A stretch of DNA of 64,000 nucleotides from Marinobacter sp. 2_MG-2023 (GCF_030546935.1 NZ_JAUOPH010000001.1:620001-684000), one strand, 5' to 3'; shown: positions 54,362 through 64,000, counted from the stretch's first letter. The notes: generated from the letters alone by a model not told the origin. Numbers and translations are program-made.

Positions 54362-55372
54362 ATGACTGGTACAGAAACACCTGTTTCAGCCACGCCCGTT
54401 TATACATCAGCCGAGATTCCGACGCCGGCCACAGGCCGCGCTCTATTGACCAACCGCATTCTGGTTCGCATCTCCGGGCCGGGCACTGACAAATTCCTGC
54501 AAGGCCAACTCAGCCAGAACCTTGAAGACGTCAAACTCGGCACATCACCGCGCGCCGCAGGCGCAACACCCAAGGGCCGCGCCTACTGCCTGACTCGCCT
54601 GGTACGTGATAGGGACGACGTTCTGATGGACCTCCCAGCCGAGCTGGCAGAACCCATCATGGCTCACCTGCGCAAATATATGATGCTGTTTCGCGGCACG
54701 TCTATGACAGTAGAGGATGAGGGGCAAATCATCGGTCTACTGGGCGATGAAGCCGCGTCGGCACTTGCCGGAGAAGAGATGCGTAAACTGGTATCGCCCG
54801 GGGATTCTCTCCCGCTCGATTCCGGCTTTCTGATCCGTACAGAAAATACAGCAGAAGGGCTGTCCCGATTTGAAGCCTGGCAACCCGTCGCAGGCGGTCT
54901 GAAGCTGGATTCCATTCCGGAGAAAACGCTTGCGGACTGGCAGGCATCCGAAATTGCGGCAGGCGTGCCGATGCTCAGTGCAGCCACCAGCGAATCCTAC
55001 GTACCGCAGATGCTCAATTGGCAACATCTCGGCGGAGTGCATTTCAAAAAAGGCTGTTATACCGGCCAGGAAGTTATTGCCCGGATGCACTTTCTCGGAC
55101 AACTCAAAAAGAGCCTGTTCCGCTTTCACATGGTGAATGCCAGCTCTGTACCCACACCGGGAACACTCATCATGGCAGGCGAACGATCAGTTGGCGAGGT
55201 CGTCAATGCAGTCGGGTTCAGTGATGGGTCTTGCCAGCTGCTTGCGGTGGTCCGACATGACAGCGCCCATGGCCAACTTATCGCTGAAGGCCAACCAGAT
55301 GCCTTTTTGCAACTGCAGCCTTTGCCATATAGCGTTACCGAACGTGAAGATGGCGCAACCAACGATACATAA
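54362..55372 (+). CDS. ygfZ: folate-binding tRNA-modification protein YgfZ
   Basis: A 336-residue protein related to GcvT, involved in iron-sulphur enzyme maturation such as MiaB. The signature 'FKKGCYTGQEVIARMHFLG' with its conserved cysteine is present, and 'KFLQGQLSQNL' lies near the N-terminus. It follows ygfX by 21 bp on the same strand, a common arrangement with sdhE. The spacing suggests a nadB-sdhE-ygfX-ygfZ unit. Confidence 0.93.
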   Translation: MTGTETPVSATPVYTSAEIPTPATGRALLTNRILVRISGPGTDKFLQGQLSQNLEDVKLGTSPRAAGATPKGRAYCLTRLVRDRDDVLMDLPAELAEPIMAHLRKYMMLFRGTSMTVEDEGQIIGLLGDEAASALAGEEMRKLVSPGDSLPLDSGFLIRTENTAEGLSRFEAWQPVAGGLKLDSIPEKTLADWQASEIAAGVPMLSAATSESYVPQMLNWQHLGGVHFKKGCYTGQEVIARMHFLGQLKKSLFRFHMVNASSVPTPGTLIMAGERSVGEVVNAVGFSDGSCQLLAVVRHDSAHGQLIAEGQPDAFLQLQPLPYSVTEREDGATNDT

Positions 55373-55397
55373 GTTGACAGGCAAGCCTGCGAAAATT

Positions 55398-55406
55398 TGC
55401 TATAAA
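55398..55406 (+). promoter_or_regulatory. extended -10 element before the HDOD gene
   Basis: TGCTATAAA fits an extended -10 (TGnTATAAT-like). A TTGACA lies 21 bases upstream of the TATAAA, too far for a standard promoter. It would start transcription about 78 bases before the HDOD ATG. Confidence 0.45.
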
Positions 55407-55490
55407 TAGATCTTATTATTCTGACCTTCGGGGTGTCAGGCCTGTGCAAATAAGCCTCTCCCGAACTGCCAAGCGGATCCTTATCGAGCC

Positions 55491-56324
55491 ATGTCGAATA
55501 TTGCCGAAACCATCAAAGCGGACCTTACTGCCGCGATTGAGAACGATAAACTGATACTCCCTACCCTGCCCGAAGCTGCGCTTCAGGTGCGCGAGATCGC
55601 CGAATCTGAAGACTCAGCCATTGGTGATCTGGTTAAGGTTATCAGCAATGATACGGCTCTCTCTGCACGCATTATCCGCGTTTGCAACAGCCCGCTTTTC
55701 CGGGGCAACCGAGCGATAGAGAACCTGAATATGGCAGTAAGCAGGCTTGGCATGGCTTACACCAGCAGCCTGGCCATGGGCCTGGCCATGCAGCAGATGT
55801 TCCAGGCAACCTCGGACATGATCGACAAGCGCCTGCGCGCAACCTGGCAAACCAGCACCGAAGTTGCGGGGGTTTGCCACGTACTGGCCCAGCACTACAC
55901 AAAACTGAAACCGGATCAGGCCACCCTTGCCGGCCTGGTGCACCTGATTGGCGTACTGCCGATTTTGCGCTACGTGGAAGACGAAGATGTGCAGATCAGC
56001 AGCATAATGCTGGATAACGTTATTGAGCAGCTGCACCCTAGAATCGGAGCAGCCATTCTCAAAAAGTGGGACTTCCCGAAAGAACTGCAAAATGTTCCGC
56101 TGGAATACGCCAACTTCAAGAGAGAAATACCTTCAGCCGACTACGCCGACCTGGTTATGGTGGCTAACCTTCAGCTGATTGCAGGCTCTGAGCATAATTG
56201 GGCACAGATGGACTGGACTGCCATTTCAGCTTTCGATCGTCTTGGCCTTGATCCGAATATCGACATGAGCGAAGAAGAAGACCTGAACGCTCAAATGGAA
56301 GCTGCCATGGCCTTGCTTCAATAG
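55491..56324 (+). CDS. stand-alone HDOD-domain protein
   Basis: A 277-residue protein made almost only of an HDOD domain: '[50 protein letters not shown]', then '[25 protein letters not shown]' and '[17 protein letters not shown]'. The metal-binding HD pair is absent, as in HDOD, so it is not expected to be a phosphohydrolase. These proteins usually act in signalling through partners. It stands alone, and its stop overlaps the convergent ung end by 7 bp. Confidence 0.88.
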   Translation: MSNIAETIKADLTAAIENDKLILPTLPEAALQVREIAESEDSAIGDLVKVISNDTALSARIIRVCNSPLFRGNRAIENLNMAVSRLGMAYTSSLAMGLAMQQMFQATSDMIDKRLRATWQTSTEVAGVCHVLAQHYTKLKPDQATLAGLVHLIGVLPILRYVEDEDVQISSIMLDNVIEQLHPRIGAAILKKWDFPKELQNVPLEYANFKREIPSADYADLVMVANLQLIAGSEHNWAQMDWTAISAFDRLGLDPNIDMSEEEDLNAQMEAAMALLQ

Positions 56325-57043
56325 CCGATATTCAGATCTGCCTTGGAGGGCAGCGCCCAGTTTACGGGCTCCTGCCCTTGCTCCTGGAGCCACTCATTGG
56401 CCCGGGAGAAGTGCTGGCAACCGAAGAATCCGCGGTAGGCGCTCAGGGGTGACGGATGCGGCCCCTCCAGCACCAAATGCTTGCTGCGATCAATGTACCG
56501 CCCCTTCTTCCGGGCATAACTACCCCAAAGCAGAAATACAACACCCTCACACTCGCGATTTACCGTTTCGATCACTCGGTCTGTAAACGTCTCCCAGCCT
56601 TTGCCCTGATGCGCACCAGCTTGACCCTGAACCACCGTAAGCACGCTGTTGAGCAGCAATACGCCCTGCTCCGCCCAAGGTTGCAGGCAACCGTGATCCG
56701 GCGGCACCATACCAAGGTCACTCTGGATTTCCTTGAATATGTTAACGAGCGATGGTGGCGTAGGAACGTCCGGTTTTACTGAAAAGCACAAGCCATGGGC
56801 TTGGCCGGGGCCGTGGTAGGGGTCCTGCCCGAGAATAACAACACGCACCTTTTCCAGAGGCGTGCTGTTCAAGGCATTAAAACAAAGGGAGCTCTCCGGG
56901 AAGAGAACCTTCCCGGCATCCTCTTCAGCAGCCAGAAACTCTGCCAGCACCTGCATGTAGGGCTGGCTAAATTCCGTTCCGAGGTGTTCTTTCCAGCCCC
57001 GGTCGGGCCTGAGATGGCTAGCCAGTACCTCAACCGGGTGCAT
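56318..57043 (-). CDS. ung: uracil-DNA glycosylase
   Basis: A 241-residue base-excision repair enzyme. Catalytic D74 lies in '[18 protein letters not shown]', the uracil pocket includes '[10 protein letters not shown]', and the DNA-intercalating loop is '[16 protein letters not shown]', with the catalytic histidine. Length and order match family 1 UDG. The ATG lies just after the lysS stop, so it may be in the lysS transcript. Confidence 0.96.
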   Translation of the reverse strand: MHPVEVLASHLRPDRGWKEHLGTEFSQPYMQVLAEFLAAEEDAGKVLFPESSLCFNALNSTPLEKVRVVILGQDPYHGPGQAHGLCFSVKPDVPTPPSLVNIFKEIQSDLGMVPPDHGCLQPWAEQGVLLLNSVLTVVQGQAGAHQGKGWETFTDRVIETVNRECEGVVFLLWGSYARKKGRYIDRSKHLVLEGPHPSPLSAYRGFFGCQHFSRANEWLQEQGQEPVNWALPSKADLNIGY

Positions 57044-57045
57044 GG

Positions 57046-58578
57046 TTATTCCTCCGACTTGGAGCTCTCAGCTTTATGCTCGGGGCGCATAGCCGGGAAC
57101 AGGATTACGTCGCGAATGGATGGAGAATTGGTCAGCAGCATAGCCAGCCGATCAATGCCGATGCCCTCACCCGCCGTTGGTGGCAAGCCATACTCCAGCG
57201 CCATCACATAGTCTTCATCGTAGAACATAGCCTCGTCGTCGCCGGCATCTTTCTCGGCAACCTGAGCCTGGAAGCGCTCAGCCTGGTCTTCGGCATCGTT
57301 AAGCTCTGAAAAGCCGTTGGCGATCTCACGACCACCCACAAAAAACTCAAAGCGCTCGGTCACAAACGGGTTGCTGTCTTTGCAGCGCGCAAGCGGCGAC
57401 ACTTCTTTAGGGTATTCGGTGATGAACGTAGGCTGCATCAAGCGATGCTCTGCGGTCGCTTCAAAGATCTCGATTTGAATCTTGCCCAGACCCCAGCCGT
57501 TTTTCACGTGGATACCCAGATCCTTTGCAACCTGGCGCGCGGAAGATTCATCCGCTAATTGCTCGGCAGTGACATCCGGAGAGAAACGCAAGATGGCATC
57601 GACCACCGTCAAGCGCTCAAAAGGCTTGCCGAAGTCGTACTCGATGGACTCTTCTGTGCCATCGGCCAGCATCCGGGTATTCACCACCGTGGTGCTGCCC
57701 AGTACCTGCTCAGCAATTGTGCGCAGCATGTCTTCGGTAAGATCCATCAGATCGTTGTAATCGGCATATGCCTGATAGAATTCCACCATGGTAAATTCGG
57801 GATTATGACGGGTAGAAAGCCCTTCGTTCCGGAAGTTACGGTTTATCTCGAACACCCGCTCAAAGCCACCTACAACCAGGCGCTTCAGGTACAGTTCCGG
57901 CGCAATGCGCAGGTACATGTCCATACTAAGCGCATTGTGATGGGTAACAAACGGCCGCGCAGTTGCGCCACCGGGAATTACCTGCAACATGGGAGTTTCC
58001 ACTTCCATGAAGTCGCGGTCAGCAAAAAACTGGCGCATGGCGGTAATGATTTTAGAGCGGGCCAGGAATACCCGGCGACTGTCCTCGTTCACCATCAAAT
58101 CCACGTACCGCTGACGATAACGGGCTTCAGTATCGGTCAGGCCTTTGTGCTTCTCCGGCAGCGGACGCAGAGACTTGGTGAGCAAAACATACTCATCCAT
58201 GGTCACATACAGATCGCCCTTGCCGGATTTGCACAAGGTACCCCGCACACCCACGATATCACCCAGATCCCAGTGCTTGGTGTCTTTCTGCACGTCTTTA
58301 GTGGCATAAATCTGCATGCGGCCGGTCATGTCCTGGACCACCTTGAATGCCTTACGGTCAAGCATCATACGGCCCGCGATGGCCGCCTTGATCCCCAAAG
58401 ACTCCAGCTCTTCCTTGCTATATTCACCGTATTTAGCCTGCAATTCTGCTGCAGTGACATCACGACGGAAGTCATTGGGGAACGGATTGCCACCTTCACG
58501 CAGCTCTGCCAGCTTGGCACGGCGCTCAGCAATCAGCCTGTTGTCCTCTTGCGGTGCATTCTTGGTGTGTTCAGTCAT
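57046..58578 (-). CDS. lysS: lysyl-tRNA synthetase, class II
   Basis: A 510-residue aminoacyl-tRNA synthetase. The N-terminal OB-fold domain has '[29 protein letters not shown]'. Class II motif 1 is near '[21 protein letters not shown]', motif 2 is '[32 protein letters not shown]', and motif 3 is '[26 protein letters not shown]'. It follows prfB by 53 bp, an arrangement common in bacteria. Confidence 0.97.
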   Translation of the reverse strand: MTEHTKNAPQEDNRLIAERRAKLAELREGGNPFPNDFRRDVTAAELQAKYGEYSKEELESLGIKAAIAGRMMLDRKAFKVVQDMTGRMQIYATKDVQKDTKHWDLGDIVGVRGTLCKSGKGDLYVTMDEYVLLTKSLRPLPEKHKGLTDTEARYRQRYVDLMVNEDSRRVFLARSKIITAMRQFFADRDFMEVETPMLQVIPGGATARPFVTHHNALSMDMYLRIAPELYLKRLVVGGFERVFEINRNFRNEGLSTRHNPEFTMVEFYQAYADYNDLMDLTEDMLRTIAEQVLGSTTVVNTRMLADGTEESIEYDFGKPFERLTVVDAILRFSPDVTAEQLADESSARQVAKDLGIHVKNGWGLGKIQIEIFEATAEHRLMQPTFITEYPKEVSPLARCKDSNPFVTERFEFFVGGREIANGFSELNDAEDQAERFQAQVAEKDAGDDEAMFYDEDYVMALEYGLPPTAGEGIGIDRLAMLLTNSPSIRDVILFPAMRPEHKAESSKSEE

Positions 58579-58631
58579 GTTGGCTCACTAAAAAATCAGG
58601 GGTGTCCGGGTTGGCGTGGTAATGGCGCTGG

Positions 58632-59727
58632 TTACAGCGCCATTTTCAGGCTGGCTTCAATAAACTTGTCGATATCACCATCCAACACCGCCTGGGTGTT
58701 GCTGGTTTCAACCTTGGTACGCAAATCCTTGATGCGGCCATCATCCAGAACGTAAGAACGAATCTGGCTACCCCATCCAATGTCAGACTTTGCATCCTCG
58801 GCCTTTTGCTTCTCGGCATTACGCTCCAGCATCTCACGCTCATAAAGCTTTGCCTTAAGCTGCTTCATGGCCTGATCCTTGTTCTGATGCTGGCTTCGAC
58901 CGGCCTGACAGGCCACAACAACGCCCGTAGGGTTGTGGGTCAGACGCACCGCAGATTCTGTCCGGTTAACGTGCTGACCACCGGCGCCAGAGGCACGGTA
59001 AACATCCACTCGAAGATCTGCAGGATTGATTTCAATCTCGAAACTGTCATCCACTTCGGGCGACACAAACACCGAAGAAAAAGAAGTGTGGCGACGGTTG
59101 CCGGAATCGAACGGCGACTTGCGAACCAGACGATGAACGCCGGTCTCAGTGCGCGCCCAACCGAACGCGTACTCGCCCTGAATATGGATGGTGGCACTCT
59201 TCACACCCGCCACATCACCTTCTTGCAATTCTACAATCTCTGTCTTGAAGCCACGACTCTCAGCCCAGCGCAGGTACATGCGCAGAAGCATATTCGCCCA
59301 GTCCTGTGCCTCAGTGCCGCCAGACCCTGCCTGAATTTCCAGGTAGGCACTGTTGGCGTCCATCTCGCCGGAAAACATGCGCCGGAACTCAAGCTTTTCG
59401 AGTTTGACATCGAGAGTCTGAAGATCGGATTCGATCTCGGTTACCGTATCTGCATCGTCTTCCTCTACAGCCATTTCCAGCAGGCTTTCTGCATCGGAAA
59501 GACCGGTTGTAAGGTTGTCGATGGTACTGACAATCAGATCAAGATCAGAACGCTCTTTACCCAGCGCCTGCGCGCGCTCTGGATCATCCCACACAGTGGG
59601 CATTTCCATCTCACGCTCTACTTCTACTAGCCGCTCACTACGCTGATCGTAGTCAAAGATACCCCCTGAGCGCTTCAGTACGCTCACGAAGCTCTTTAAT
59701 CTTCGTCACAATGGGATTAACTTCCAT
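58632..59727 (-). CDS. prfB: peptide chain release factor 2, with programmed +1 frameshift
   Basis: The gene is in two frames. ATG 59727 reads 24 codons ([24 protein letters not shown]), then an in-frame TGA at 59655-59653. A +1 shift at CTT-TGA-C joins the frame that runs to 58632, giving 364 residues (E. coli RF2 has 365). The recognition motif SPF is in '[13 protein letters not shown]' and the catalytic GGQ in '[15 protein letters not shown]'. RF2 ends translation at TGA/TAA; the shift lets RF2 control its own level. The frame alone would begin misleadingly at 59687. Confidence 0.97.
59653..59667 (-). promoter_or_regulatory. prfB frameshift site
   Basis: AGGGGGTATCTTTGAC on the minus strand is identical to the core E. 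coli RF2 site: a Shine-Dalgarno-like AGGGGG placed three bases before the slippery CTT, then the TGA stop with C after it. Confidence 0.95.
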
Positions 59728-59828
59728 AAGAACACTACTCAATGTTGGAAAATGATGCGTAAAAACAGTGGCGGGATTCTACCCGAATTTTAACGGTAAA
59801 TCAGCCGTTGCCGCCTAGTTTGGCGCAA

Positions 59829-59936
59829 GCGCTGATCAGGAACGGCCTGCCGGGAGACGCTGTGAATACGTCCCTGTAAGCTTGACGAAAACATCCATGT
59901 TTTCGACACTCCCCGCAGGCCGCTCCTGACCAGCGC
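59829..59936. repeat. large imperfect inverted repeat in the recJ-prfB gap
   Basis: Arms of 28 bases (59829-59856 and 59909-59936) match at 25 positions. The 52-base middle holds a perfect 8-bp hairpin, CGAAAACA-TCCA-TGTTTTCG (59886-59905). As I recall, similar elements recur in many Marinobacter and Halomonas intergenic regions, but a copy count is needed. This is part of the 393-bp stretch 59728-60120, which has no convincing gene. Confidence 0.75.
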
Positions 59937-60010
59937 CCGATGTTGGGAGCAAACTGCATGCTACCAAACATAGTTATCCACTGTTGACCTACCCGCGCTT
60001 TCAAATCGGT

Positions 60011-60097
60011 TAGGGGGCGGGGGCTCTTTTCTGCCGGAAAAAGATGTCTGAGCGCAGCGAGTTGCTTTTTCCAGAAGAAAAGAGCTCCCGCCTCCTG
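60011..60097. repeat. second large inverted repeat in the recJ-prfB gap
   Basis: Core arms of 27 bases (60016-60042 and 60066-60092) match at 24 positions, extending to 60011 and 60097 with wobble pairs. The loop is 23 bases. It is distinct in sequence from the element at 59829-59936. It lies directly after the recJ stop on the minus strand. Confidence 0.72.
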
Positions 60098-60120
60098 ACC
60101 AGCCTCCAAAACCAGACAAG

Positions 60121-61854
60121 CTAGGAAAGCGGCTCCAGATAATCTACTAACAGCTGAAGATTAGTCCGCCCCCGAAACGTATTGGCATCAGGCTTATATA
60201 CCACCCGTGCACCTGTGCGCGTGTAATCAGGAACCTCCGGCCCGGTATTGAACGCTATAGCGTCAATGATGCCGCTGCCATCTGCTGGCTGCAAAACCAG
60301 CTTCAAATGATTTTCGCCAACAATACGCTGGCTGACCACTTTGAACTCACCGTCAAACAAAGGCTCTGGAAAATGCTGCCCCCAGGGACCCGCACGTTTC
60401 AGTAACGCCGCTGTTTCCAGAGAAAGCTCATCAGAACTAAGAGGGCCATCAGTCGTGATGGCAGCCTCAAGATCTGCGGCAGTGAGAGCATCCCGAACAG
60501 CCCGATCGAAGGCTTCGGAAAATGCATCCAGATCGCTCCGGGCCAAAGTCATGCCAGCGGCCATAGCGTGACCACCGTATTTGTGCATCATCCCCGGGTG
60601 GCGAGAATCGACGACCGCCAGCACATCACGGATATGCAGCCCCGGAATTGAACGGGCAGAACCTTTTATGTCCACACCGTTTTCGTCTGGCGCAAAAGCA
60701 ATCGTTGGCCTGTGAGTCTGCTCCCGTATCCGGGCTGCAAGAATGCCGATCACGCCCTGGTGCCAATCCTCATCGAACAAAGCCAGCCCCCAGGGCAGTC
60801 CTTCCAGGTCCAGCGACATGGAGGCGAGCAAATCCTGCGCCTGCGTCTTCATGTCTTTTTCAATGGTGCGCCGTTCCCGGTTAAAAGTATCGAGTTCACG
60901 GGCAAGACGCCGGGCTTCGTCCGGGCTATCGGCCAGCAGGCAGGCTATGCCAACACTCATGTCGTCCAGCCGGCCGGCTGCATTGAGGCGTGGACCAACC
61001 ACAAACCCGAGATCCGTTGAGCTGATGTTTGCGTGCTCCCGACCAGCCACTTCAAGCAGTGCGAGAATGCCCGGGCGGGCTTCGCCCTGACGGATTCGGC
61101 GCAGGCCCTGCTCAACGAAGATGCGGTTGTTATGATCCAGCGGCACAACATCAGCTACTGTGCCTAGTGCAACCAGGTCCAGAAGCGCCCCCAGATTGGG
61201 CTCAGGTTGGGGCAGGCGCCCTGCTTCCCTCAACTTTTTACGCAGCGCCGTGAGCACATAAAACATCACGCCTACGCCGGCGGCGTTTTTGCTCAGGAAG
61301 GCACAACCGGGCTGATTGGGATTTACTATCGCATCGGCGTCCGGCAGCGTTTCGCCGGCCAGATGGTGATCCGTAACCACCACCTTGATACCCAGTTTCT
61401 TCGCCGCGCTTACACCTTCGATGGCAGAGATTCCGTTATCCACCGTCACCATAAGATCCGGCAACTCCCCTTCATCCCGTAGACGTTCGATAATCCCCGG
61501 GGTCAATCCGTACCCATCCGCAAAGCGACTGGGCACCCGGAAATCAACGCTCCGCAGCCCAAGCATGGAAAGCCCAAGCATCGCTACCGCAGTACTTGTC
61601 GCGCCATCAGCATCGAAATCACCAAGCACAAGCACCCGCTGGTTGCTGGCAATGGCGTCCGCCAATAGCTCAACTGCACGATCAATGCCACGCAGTTTGA
61701 AGGGTGAGGCAAGATGTCGAAGGGTATAGCTTAACTGTTCGTCAGAGCTAACGCCTCGGGCGGCATACAGACGGCGGAGCAAGGGAGGCAGGTCTTGCCC
61801 CCAGCCCGGAGTGTTATCCGGGCTGGGGCGACGCAGGATCTTTTTGGGTGTCAT
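60121..61854 (-). CDS. recJ: single-stranded-DNA exonuclease RecJ
   Basis: A 577-residue 5'-3' exonuclease of recombination and mismatch repair. DHH-family motifs: 'VLVLGDFDADGATSTAVAML' (motif I), 'LMVTVDNGISAIEGV', 'VVVTDHHLAGETLPDADAIVNPNQPGC' (DHH), and 'DLGFVVGPRLNAAGRLDDMSVG'. The later part has 'KYGGHAMAAGMTL' and an OB-like end. It is flanked by thrC upstream and prfB downstream, a pseudomonad arrangement. Confidence 0.96.
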   Translation of the reverse strand: MTPKKILRRPSPDNTPGWGQDLPPLLRRLYAARGVSSDEQLSYTLRHLASPFKLRGIDRAVELLADAIASNQRVLVLGDFDADGATSTAVAMLGLSMLGLRSVDFRVPSRFADGYGLTPGIIERLRDEGELPDLMVTVDNGISAIEGVSAAKKLGIKVVVTDHHLAGETLPDADAIVNPNQPGCAFLSKNAAGVGVMFYVLTALRKKLREAGRLPQPEPNLGALLDLVALGTVADVVPLDHNNRIFVEQGLRRIRQGEARPGILALLEVAGREHANISSTDLGFVVGPRLNAAGRLDDMSVGIACLLADSPDEARRLARELDTFNRERRTIEKDMKTQAQDLLASMSLDLEGLPWGLALFDEDWHQGVIGILAARIREQTHRPTIAFAPDENGVDIKGSARSIPGLHIRDVLAVVDSRHPGMMHKYGGHAMAAGMTLARSDLDAFSEAFDRAVRDALTAADLEAAITTDGPLSSDELSLETAALLKRAGPWGQHFPEPLFDGEFKVVSQRIVGENHLKLVLQPADGSGIIDAIAFNTGPEVPDYTRTGARVVYKPDANTFRGRTNLQLLVDYLEPLS

Positions 61855-61860
61855 ACTTGG

Positions 61861-63261
61861 TCAGGCATTCTTCCAGTGCTTGGCAATAAATGCCTGCACA
61901 CCCGCCCGATCGTTATCAAGCACGGTATAGCGCTCTTCGCGATCAAACAGATCGGCCATATGCGGTGGAAGCTCAGGCTTCACAGTCAGCCCGGAGTCGA
62001 CGATAGCATCCGGGAATTTGGCCGGGTGAGCAGTTCCAAGTGTGATCATCGGCACCTGGAGATCCCGACGACAAGCGCGAGCTGCATGCACGCCGATGGC
62101 CGTGTGCGGATCCAGCAGGTATTCATTCTGCTCAAAAACTTCACGGATGGTGTCACAGGTAGTTTTGTCATCAACTGCAGCACTGTCGAAGAGCTTGCGG
62201 GCGTGCTTCCAACGGTAGTCTTCGATACTCACCGGACCTTTCGTGGCATTATCCAGCAACTGTTTAACCGCCAGCCCGTCCCGGCCGTGCAGATCAAACA
62301 GCAAGCGTTCAAAGTTGCTGGACACCATGATATCCATGCTTGGCGAAAGCGTGTGCTCAAGCTGATGCTGCTCGTACTTGTTACCGCTCATGAAGCGATG
62401 GAGGATGTCGTTCTTGTTAGTCGCGATAACCAGCTGAGATACGGGCAGACCCATTTTCCGTGCCAGATAGCCGGCAAAGATATCCCCGAAGTTACCGGTA
62501 GGTACGGAGAACGCCATGCTGCGATCAGGGCCACCAAGTGCCAACGAGGCATGAAAGTAATAAACGATCTGAGCCATGATGCGGGCCCAGTTGATCGAAT
62601 TAACCGCCGCCAGTCTGGCTTTACCACCCAGAAACGACTGATCGCTGAAACTTTCCTTGACCATGCGCTGACAGTCATCAAAATTGCCCCGAATGGCAAG
62701 GTTATGAATATTGTCACCCTTAACCGTTGTCATCTGACGGCGCTGTACTTCAGATACTCGCTCGAAGGGATGCAAAATAAAAATATCCACATGCTCGCAG
62801 CGACGGCAACCTTCGATGGCCGCAGATCCGGTATCCCCGGAGGTAGCACCCATAATCACGGCATGTTCTTTGCGCTTTCCAAGGACATAATCCAACAGGC
62901 GACCCAATAACTGCAGCGCAAAGTCCTTGAATGCCAATGTGGGTCCGCGGAAAAGCTCCATCACCCACTCATTGGTATCAAGCTGGACCAGCGGAGCGAC
63001 AGCCTTGTGCGCAAAAACACTGTAGGTTTCATCCAGCATCTGCCGGAAATCAGCCTCGGGAATGGCCTCTTCCACAAACGGGAACATGATATTGAACGCA
63101 AGCTCGGTGTACGGAAGCCCCCGCCAACTGCGGATTTCTTCCAGACTGAAGTGCGGGAGCGATTCCGGAACATAAAGGCCACCGTCCGGTGCCAGACCGG
63201 TGAGCAGAACGTCTTCAAAGCCCAGTGCGGGGGCTTCTCCCCGCGTACTGATATATCTCAC
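61861..63261 (-). CDS. thrC: threonine synthase
   Basis: A 466-residue PLP enzyme that makes threonine from O-phosphohomoserine. The PLP lysine is in 'RGPTLAFKDFALQLLG'. 'IMGATSGDTGSAAIEGCRR' is the phosphate loop, 'AFSVPTGNFGDIFAGYLARKMGLP' the PLP-phosphate-binding segment, and 'DPHTAIGVHAA' lies near the C-terminus. It is of the longer ThrC type. It follows hom with 26 bp between, as in pseudomonads. Confidence 0.96.
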   Translation of the reverse strand: MRYISTRGEAPALGFEDVLLTGLAPDGGLYVPESLPHFSLEEIRSWRGLPYTELAFNIMFPFVEEAIPEADFRQMLDETYSVFAHKAVAPLVQLDTNEWVMELFRGPTLAFKDFALQLLGRLLDYVLGKRKEHAVIMGATSGDTGSAAIEGCRRCEHVDIFILHPFERVSEVQRRQMTTVKGDNIHNLAIRGNFDDCQRMVKESFSDQSFLGGKARLAAVNSINWARIMAQIVYYFHASLALGGPDRSMAFSVPTGNFGDIFAGYLARKMGLPVSQLVIATNKNDILHRFMSGNKYEQHQLEHTLSPSMDIMVSSNFERLLFDLHGRDGLAVKQLLDNATKGPVSIEDYRWKHARKLFDSAAVDDKTTCDTIREVFEQNEYLLDPHTAIGVHAARACRRDLQVPMITLGTAHPAKFPDAIVDSGLTVKPELPPHMADLFDREERYTVLDNDRAGVQAFIAKHWKNA

Positions 63262-63287
63262 GTGCGTACCTGTCAGTTATAGTTTTT

Positions 63288-64000
63288 TCAGTTGAAATTT
63301 TCGGCGCGAATGCGAACCACCGGGCCATCGGTATCAGAGAGCAATTCCAGCTCTTCGATAGCACGGTTGATCTGTCGTTCCTGCACTGTATGGGTGAGGA
63401 TTATGATGGGAATGCGGCCATCTTTAACCTCGGACTCTTTCTGCATGATCGACTCGATGTTGATGCCATGCTCACTCAGTATCGAGGCTATCTTGGCCAG
63501 CACACCCGGGCGGTCCAGAGCGGTTATGCGAAGGAAATAGGCAGACTGTATGTCTTCCATGGAAAGCACATTCAGATCGTCCAATGCACCCGGCACAAAC
63601 CCGAGATACGGCACCCGTAACGAGCTCTCACTCGCCACAATTCGGGCAACATCTACAACATCTGCAATCACAGCCGAAGCCGTTGCTTCATCACCGGCAC
63701 CCGGCCCGTAATACATGGTCTGGCCGACCGCATCGCCATCCACAAGAACGGCGTTCAGAACACCATCAACCTGGGCAATAAGGTGACTCTGGGGAACCAG
63801 GGTCGGGTGTACACGAAGCTCAATACCCTCTTCCCGACGACGAGCGATGCCCAGGTGCTTGATGCGATAACCAAGCTGTTCCGCATGAGCAATATCGTAG
63901 GGCGTGATCTGCGAAATCCCTTCGGTAAAGGCTTTTTCAAACTGAAGAGGAACACCAAAGCCTGCAGAAGCGAGAATGGTCAGCTTGTGTGCAGCGTCGA
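63288..64000 (-). CDS. hom: homoserine dehydrogenase, 3' part only
   Basis: The frame runs off the right edge; about 236 C-terminal residues are visible. It starts at the edge with 'DAAHKLTILASAGFGV', a catalytic-domain block with the lysine of the family, then 'YGPGAGDEATASAV'. A C-terminal ACT domain follows ('YFLRITALDRPGVLAKIASILSEHGINIESI'), the usual site of threonine feedback. Hom reduces aspartate semialdehyde to homoserine, and thrC completes the pathway just downstream. Confidence 0.95.
   Translation of the reverse strand, partial: DAAHKLTILASAGFGVPLQFEKAFTEGISQITPYDIAHAEQLGYRIKHLGIARRREEGIELRVHPTLVPQSHLIAQVDGVLNAVLVDGDAVGQTMYYGPGAGDEATASAVIADVVDVARIVASESSLRVPYLGFVPGALDDLNVLSMEDIQSAYFLRITALDRPGVLAKIASILSEHGINIESIMQKESEVKDGRIPIIILTHTVQERQINRAIEELELLSDTDGPVVRIRAENFN

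Noticed and set aside
55374..55406. TTGACA and TATAAA read as one promoter before the HDOD gene
   Set aside because: The spacing is 21 bases, outside the usual 16-18. The extended -10 is kept alone.
57559..58755. 398-codon plus-strand frame opposite lysS
   Set aside because: It is antisense to a well-supported synthetase, and its sequence shows no domain pattern.
59801..60109. Open frame of 102 codons on the minus strand between recJ and prfB
   Set aside because: It runs across both large inverted repeats, matches no family, and its open state follows from the repeated sequence. A non-coding repeat explains it better.
61795..62910. 371-codon plus-strand frame opposite recJ/thrC
   Set aside because: It crosses a gene boundary on the opposite strand and carries no recognisable motif.

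Overview
This window is a stretch of core chromosome from a gammaproteobacterium, most likely Marinobacter or a close relative. Three things point there. A single-domain fatty acyl-CoA reductase (8475-10025) matches, as far as I remember, the characterised Marinobacter fatty alcohol-forming enzyme. The gene order algU-mucA-mucB-rseC-mucD / lepA-lepB-rnc-era-recO-pdxJ is of Pseudomonas type, as are barA/gacS, cysM-rlmD-relA-mazG and hom-thrC-recJ-prfB-lysS. Base composition looks moderately GC-rich and even. I see no tRNA, rRNA, CRISPR array, transposase or phage gene.

Layout. 1-5.6 kb: the end of a LysR regulator, a small membrane protein, a tartrate/D-malate-type dehydrogenase, a lipoprotein, a Cys-rich mini-protein, an aminotransferase and a 2-hydroxyacid dehydrogenase. 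5.6-11.5 kb (minus strand): a LuxR-type response regulator, acetyl-CoA synthetase, fatty acyl-CoA reductase and an orphan MinD/ParA-like ATPase. 11.6-15.9 kb (plus): an HDOD-histidine kinase and its neighbouring REC-PAS-GGDEF-EAL protein, preceded by a hairpin and a 16-codon leader frame whose stop overlaps the kinase start. 16.1-17.8 kb: a methyltransferase and a DUF2156 protein. 17.8-29.1 kb: murI, nudC, plsB, rsmJ, tsaB, adk, a YbaK-HDOD fusion and ppc. 29.2-29.9 kb: two convergent small paralogous genes. 30-35.4 kb: mazG, relA, rlmD, cysM. 35.6-38.5 kb: barA/gacS hybrid kinase. 38.5-44.6 kb: pdxJ, recO, era, rnc, a DUF4845 gene, lepB, lepA. 44.7-51.9 kb: a CHASE-GGDEF-EAL protein and the envelope-stress operon algU-mucA-mucB-rseC-mucD, with an AlgU-like promoter. 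52-56.3 kb (plus): nadB, sdhE, ygfX, ygfZ, an HDOD protein. 56.3-64 kb (minus): ung, lysS, prfB (programmed +1 frameshift), recJ, thrC and the 3' part of hom.

How the parts fit. Most genes are housekeeping: translation, cell wall and lipid precursors, cofactors and repair. Over them lies much signalling: three HDOD proteins, two GGDEF-EAL proteins, BarA/GacS, RelA and AlgU with its anti-sigma system. The acs-FAR pair joins acetate activation to fatty alcohol/wax metabolism.

The least explained parts are the HDOD-kinase locus with its leader, the orphan MinD-like ATPase with a long C-terminal extension, the methyltransferase/DUF2156 pair, the convergent small paralogues at 29.2-29.9 kb, and two large imperfect inverted repeats between recJ and prfB.
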